A stretch of 7,508 bases of DNA from Chitinophagaceae bacterium (GTDB taxonomy: Bacteria; Bacteroidota; Bacteroidia; Chitinophagales; Chitinophagaceae). The notes beneath the pieces are model-generated. The model was given only the letters and a program-made list of their open reading frames with translations. It made no database searches and was not told where the DNA came from. Numbering within the stretch: the first letter of the stretch is position 1; every line of letters starts with the position of its first letter. Where the stretch lies: the NCBI GenBank assembly GCA_019747455.1, contig JAIEQT010000130.1, positions 1 through 7,508 on the forward strand, in the 5' to 3' direction. The position numbers and the translations under genes are program-made. Shown piece after piece: positions 6,207 to 7,508 of this stretch.

Positions 6207-7145
6207 TTATATTCCGGTATCCTTTTGGTTGTTTTGTGTTTGCCAGCCGATGAGCACTACACCGGCTATCACCAGTGTTGTTCCTGCAATTTGCAGGAAC
6301 AATATTTTTTCGCCCAAAAGAAAATAAGCTTGTATAATGGTGGAAACCGGACCAATACTGGTAATAATCGACACGTTATTACTGCCGATTCTTTTCATAC
6401 CTACACTCATTAAAAAGGAAGGGATAACAGTTGCTATTAGTGCTAATGCTATTGCATAATATAAAAGTGTTGGTGAAAAATGGATATTACTAATGGATCT
6501 GGTAAACAGAAAATGGATAAAAACACCTGCACTTGCTGCTAACATAGCGTAAGCTGTGTAGCGCGTAGCCCCGGCTGCTTGAACCAGTTTACCGGTACCC
6601 ACTAAATAAAATGAATAGGTGATAGCGCATAGAAAGATCATAAAGGAGCCATAATAAAAGCCCGGTATGGCAAAGTCTGTTTGAATTTCGGCAAAATAAG
6701 CGATGCCAATACCTGCATACGAAAGTGCTAAAGCTATCAACTGAATTCTTTTCAAGGCTACTTTAAAAAGAAATGTATTTAACAGTACAGCAAATGTGGG
6801 ATATAAAAAGAGAATCAGTCTTTCTAGTCCCGCCGACACATATTGTAGCCCGATAAAATCAAATAAACTACTTAGGTAATAACCAAATATGCCTAATGCT
6901 ATGATCCAACCGATTTGTTGATAAGACAAATGTGTTTTATTTTCTTGCTTATTCCCCAGCCAGGCTGCAGCCAGATAAAAAGGTAAGGAAAATGCCATTC
7001 TGAGTGCCAATAAACTAACTGCATCAATACCTGTATGCATAAATGCCAGTTTCACTAAAATGGCTTTGGTAGAAAAGAGAATAGCTCCTGCTAATGCAAA
7101 AATAAAACCTGCTAACTGATATGATCTTTTGCCGGTATCCAACAT
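6207..7145 (-). CDS. DMT-superfamily transporter (EamA/RhaT-like)
   Basis: A 312-residue integral inner-membrane protein with about ten hydrophobic segments arranged as two five-helix EamA repeats, the normal size and layout of drug/metabolite transporters. The first repeat covers about residues 11-143 and includes the typical LRMAFSLPFYLAAAWL and SAGLERLILFLYPTFAVLL segments; the second covers about 155-302 and ends in the usual GxxxIxxGxxL-like helix (IAGTTLVIAGVVLIGW). Family members export amino acids or other small metabolites, but substrate cannot be read from sequence. The ATG at 7145 was chosen: it follows the dapD stop codon after one base (TAA-C-ATG), indicating co-transcription; a GTG at 7154 would overlap dapD. 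The stop lies two bases from the convergent PAS-DHp-REC gene, and a terminator for that gene is embedded in this coding sequence. Confidence 0.93.
   Translation of the reverse strand: MLDTGKRSYQLAGFIFALAGAILFSTKAILVKLAFMHTGIDAVSLLALRMAFSLPFYLAAAWLGNKQENKTHLSYQQIGWIIALGIFGYYLSSLFDFIGLQYVSAGLERLILFLYPTFAVLLNTFLFKVALKRIQLIALALSYAGIGIAYFAEIQTDFAIPGFYYGSFMIFLCAITYSFYLVGTGKLVQAAGATRYTAYAMLAASAGVFIHFLFTRSISNIHFSPTLLYYAIALALIATVIPSFLMSVGMKRIGSNNVSIITSIGPVSTIIQAYFLLGEKILFLQIAGTTLVIAGVVLIGWQTQNNQKDTGI
6278..6310 (+). terminator. intrinsic terminator for the plus-strand signalling unit, inside the transporter gene
   Basis: A perfect 11-bp stem, TTGTTCCTGCA (6278-6288) paired with TGCAGGAACAA (6292-6302), has a 3-base loop and is followed by TATTTTTT (6303-6310). 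It lies 73 bases after the stop codon of the large PAS-DHp-REC gene. On the minus strand no T-run follows the stem, so it should act only on plus-strand transcripts. It also encodes part of a transmembrane helix (ILFLQIAGTTL) of the convergent transporter, so both functions are carried by the same bases. Confidence 0.7.
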
Positions 7146-7146
7146 G

Positions 7147-7508
7147 TTACACACTCACATTAAAATCGCGAAGTGCGTTGTTCAAACTAGTTTTTAAATC
7201 GGTACTTGGTTTTCGTTGTCCAATAATCAATGCACAACTAACTTGATATTCTCCGGCATTAAATTTCTTGGTATAACTACCCGGTATAACAACACTTCTG
7301 GCAGGTACTCTTCCTTTCATTTCAATGGGGGTATCTCCACTTACATCTATTATTTTTGTGGATTGTGTAAGTACTACATTAGCGCCCAGTACGGCTTCTT
7401 TTTCTACAATAACCCCTTCTACTACTATACATCGGCTACCAATAAAGCAGCCGTCTTCAATAATAACCGGACTAGCCTGCAATGGCTCTAATACGCCACC
7501 AATTCCAA
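7147..7508 (-). CDS. dapD: 2,3,4,5-tetrahydropyridine-2,6-dicarboxylate N-succinyltransferase, C-terminal part (5' end outside window)
   Basis: The last 119 residues of DapD, which transfers succinyl from succinyl-CoA to tetrahydrodipicolinate in the succinylase route to meso-diaminopimelate and lysine (EC 2.3.1.117). The visible part begins GIGGVLEPLQASPVIIED and runs through the left-handed beta-helix hexapeptide repeats (CFIGSRCIVVEGVIVEKEA, then VLGANVVLT) to the characteristic VPARSVVIPGS segment and the C-terminal tail. The TTG at 7482 is an internal leucine codon of this frame, not a start, because the homologous sequence continues upstream to the window edge. A one-base gap to the transporter gene indicates a shared transcript. 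The protein is cytosolic and trimeric in known homologues. The reading frame is intact. Confidence 0.96.
   Translation of the reverse strand, partial: GIGGVLEPLQASPVIIEDGCFIGSRCIVVEGVIVEKEAVLGANVVLTQSTKIIDVSGDTPIEMKGRVPARSVVIPGSYTKKFNAGEYQVSCALIIGQRKPSTDLKTSLNNALRDFNVSV

Noticed and set aside
7216..7491. 91-codon open frame on the plus strand opposite dapD, and similar open frames opposite the transporter and the regulator genes.
   Set aside because: They lie antisense to well-recognised genes, show no domain signature and have the low-complexity composition of shadow frames.

Overview
The window looks like a signalling locus from a member of the Bacteroidota, probably near Chitinophagaceae. 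This is inferred from low GC, A-rich start contexts with almost no Shine-Dalgarno sequences, PAS-rich two-component proteins of a style common in that phylum, and a Bacteroidota-like DapD C-terminus. No RNA genes, insertion sequences, CRISPR arrays or phage genes were seen.

Left part, minus strand: a sigma-54-dependent response regulator of the NtrC family (REC, AAA+ with intact GAFTGA, Fis-type HTH) is followed after one base by the start of a PAS-containing sensor protein, probably a histidine kinase, that runs off the left edge. A 186-bp divergent region separates this pair from the plus-strand genes. It holds three CATTTTT repeats at exact 19-bp spacing and a weak -24/-12-like element.

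Middle, plus strand: a possible small membrane protein, then a PAS-DHp-REC protein, a NarL/LuxR-type response regulator, a strong intrinsic terminator, a stand-alone REC protein, and a second, larger PAS-PAS-PAS-DHp-REC protein. The two PAS-DHp-REC proteins are paralogues. Both keep a phosphoacceptor-type histidine in an unusual HExRHE[YF]xK box, and both go straight from the DHp helices into a complete receiver, with no room for a HATPase_c domain. They therefore look like kinase-less phosphotransfer or scaffold proteins rather than ordinary hybrid kinases. This is the most unusual content of the window. A multi-component phosphorelay, in which the truncated sensor or an outside kinase supplies phosphate, is a reasonable but untested reading.

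Right part, minus strand: the 3' end of dapD (lysine/diaminopimelate synthesis) is followed after one base by a DMT/EamA-type transporter, convergent with the signalling genes. The stop codons of the convergent genes are two bases apart. The probable terminator of the signalling operon lies inside the 3' coding part of the transporter gene.

Regulatory DNA includes a 9-bp inverted repeat covering the NarL-type gene's start codon, two candidate Bacteroidota-type promoters, and a GCAA-loop terminator.
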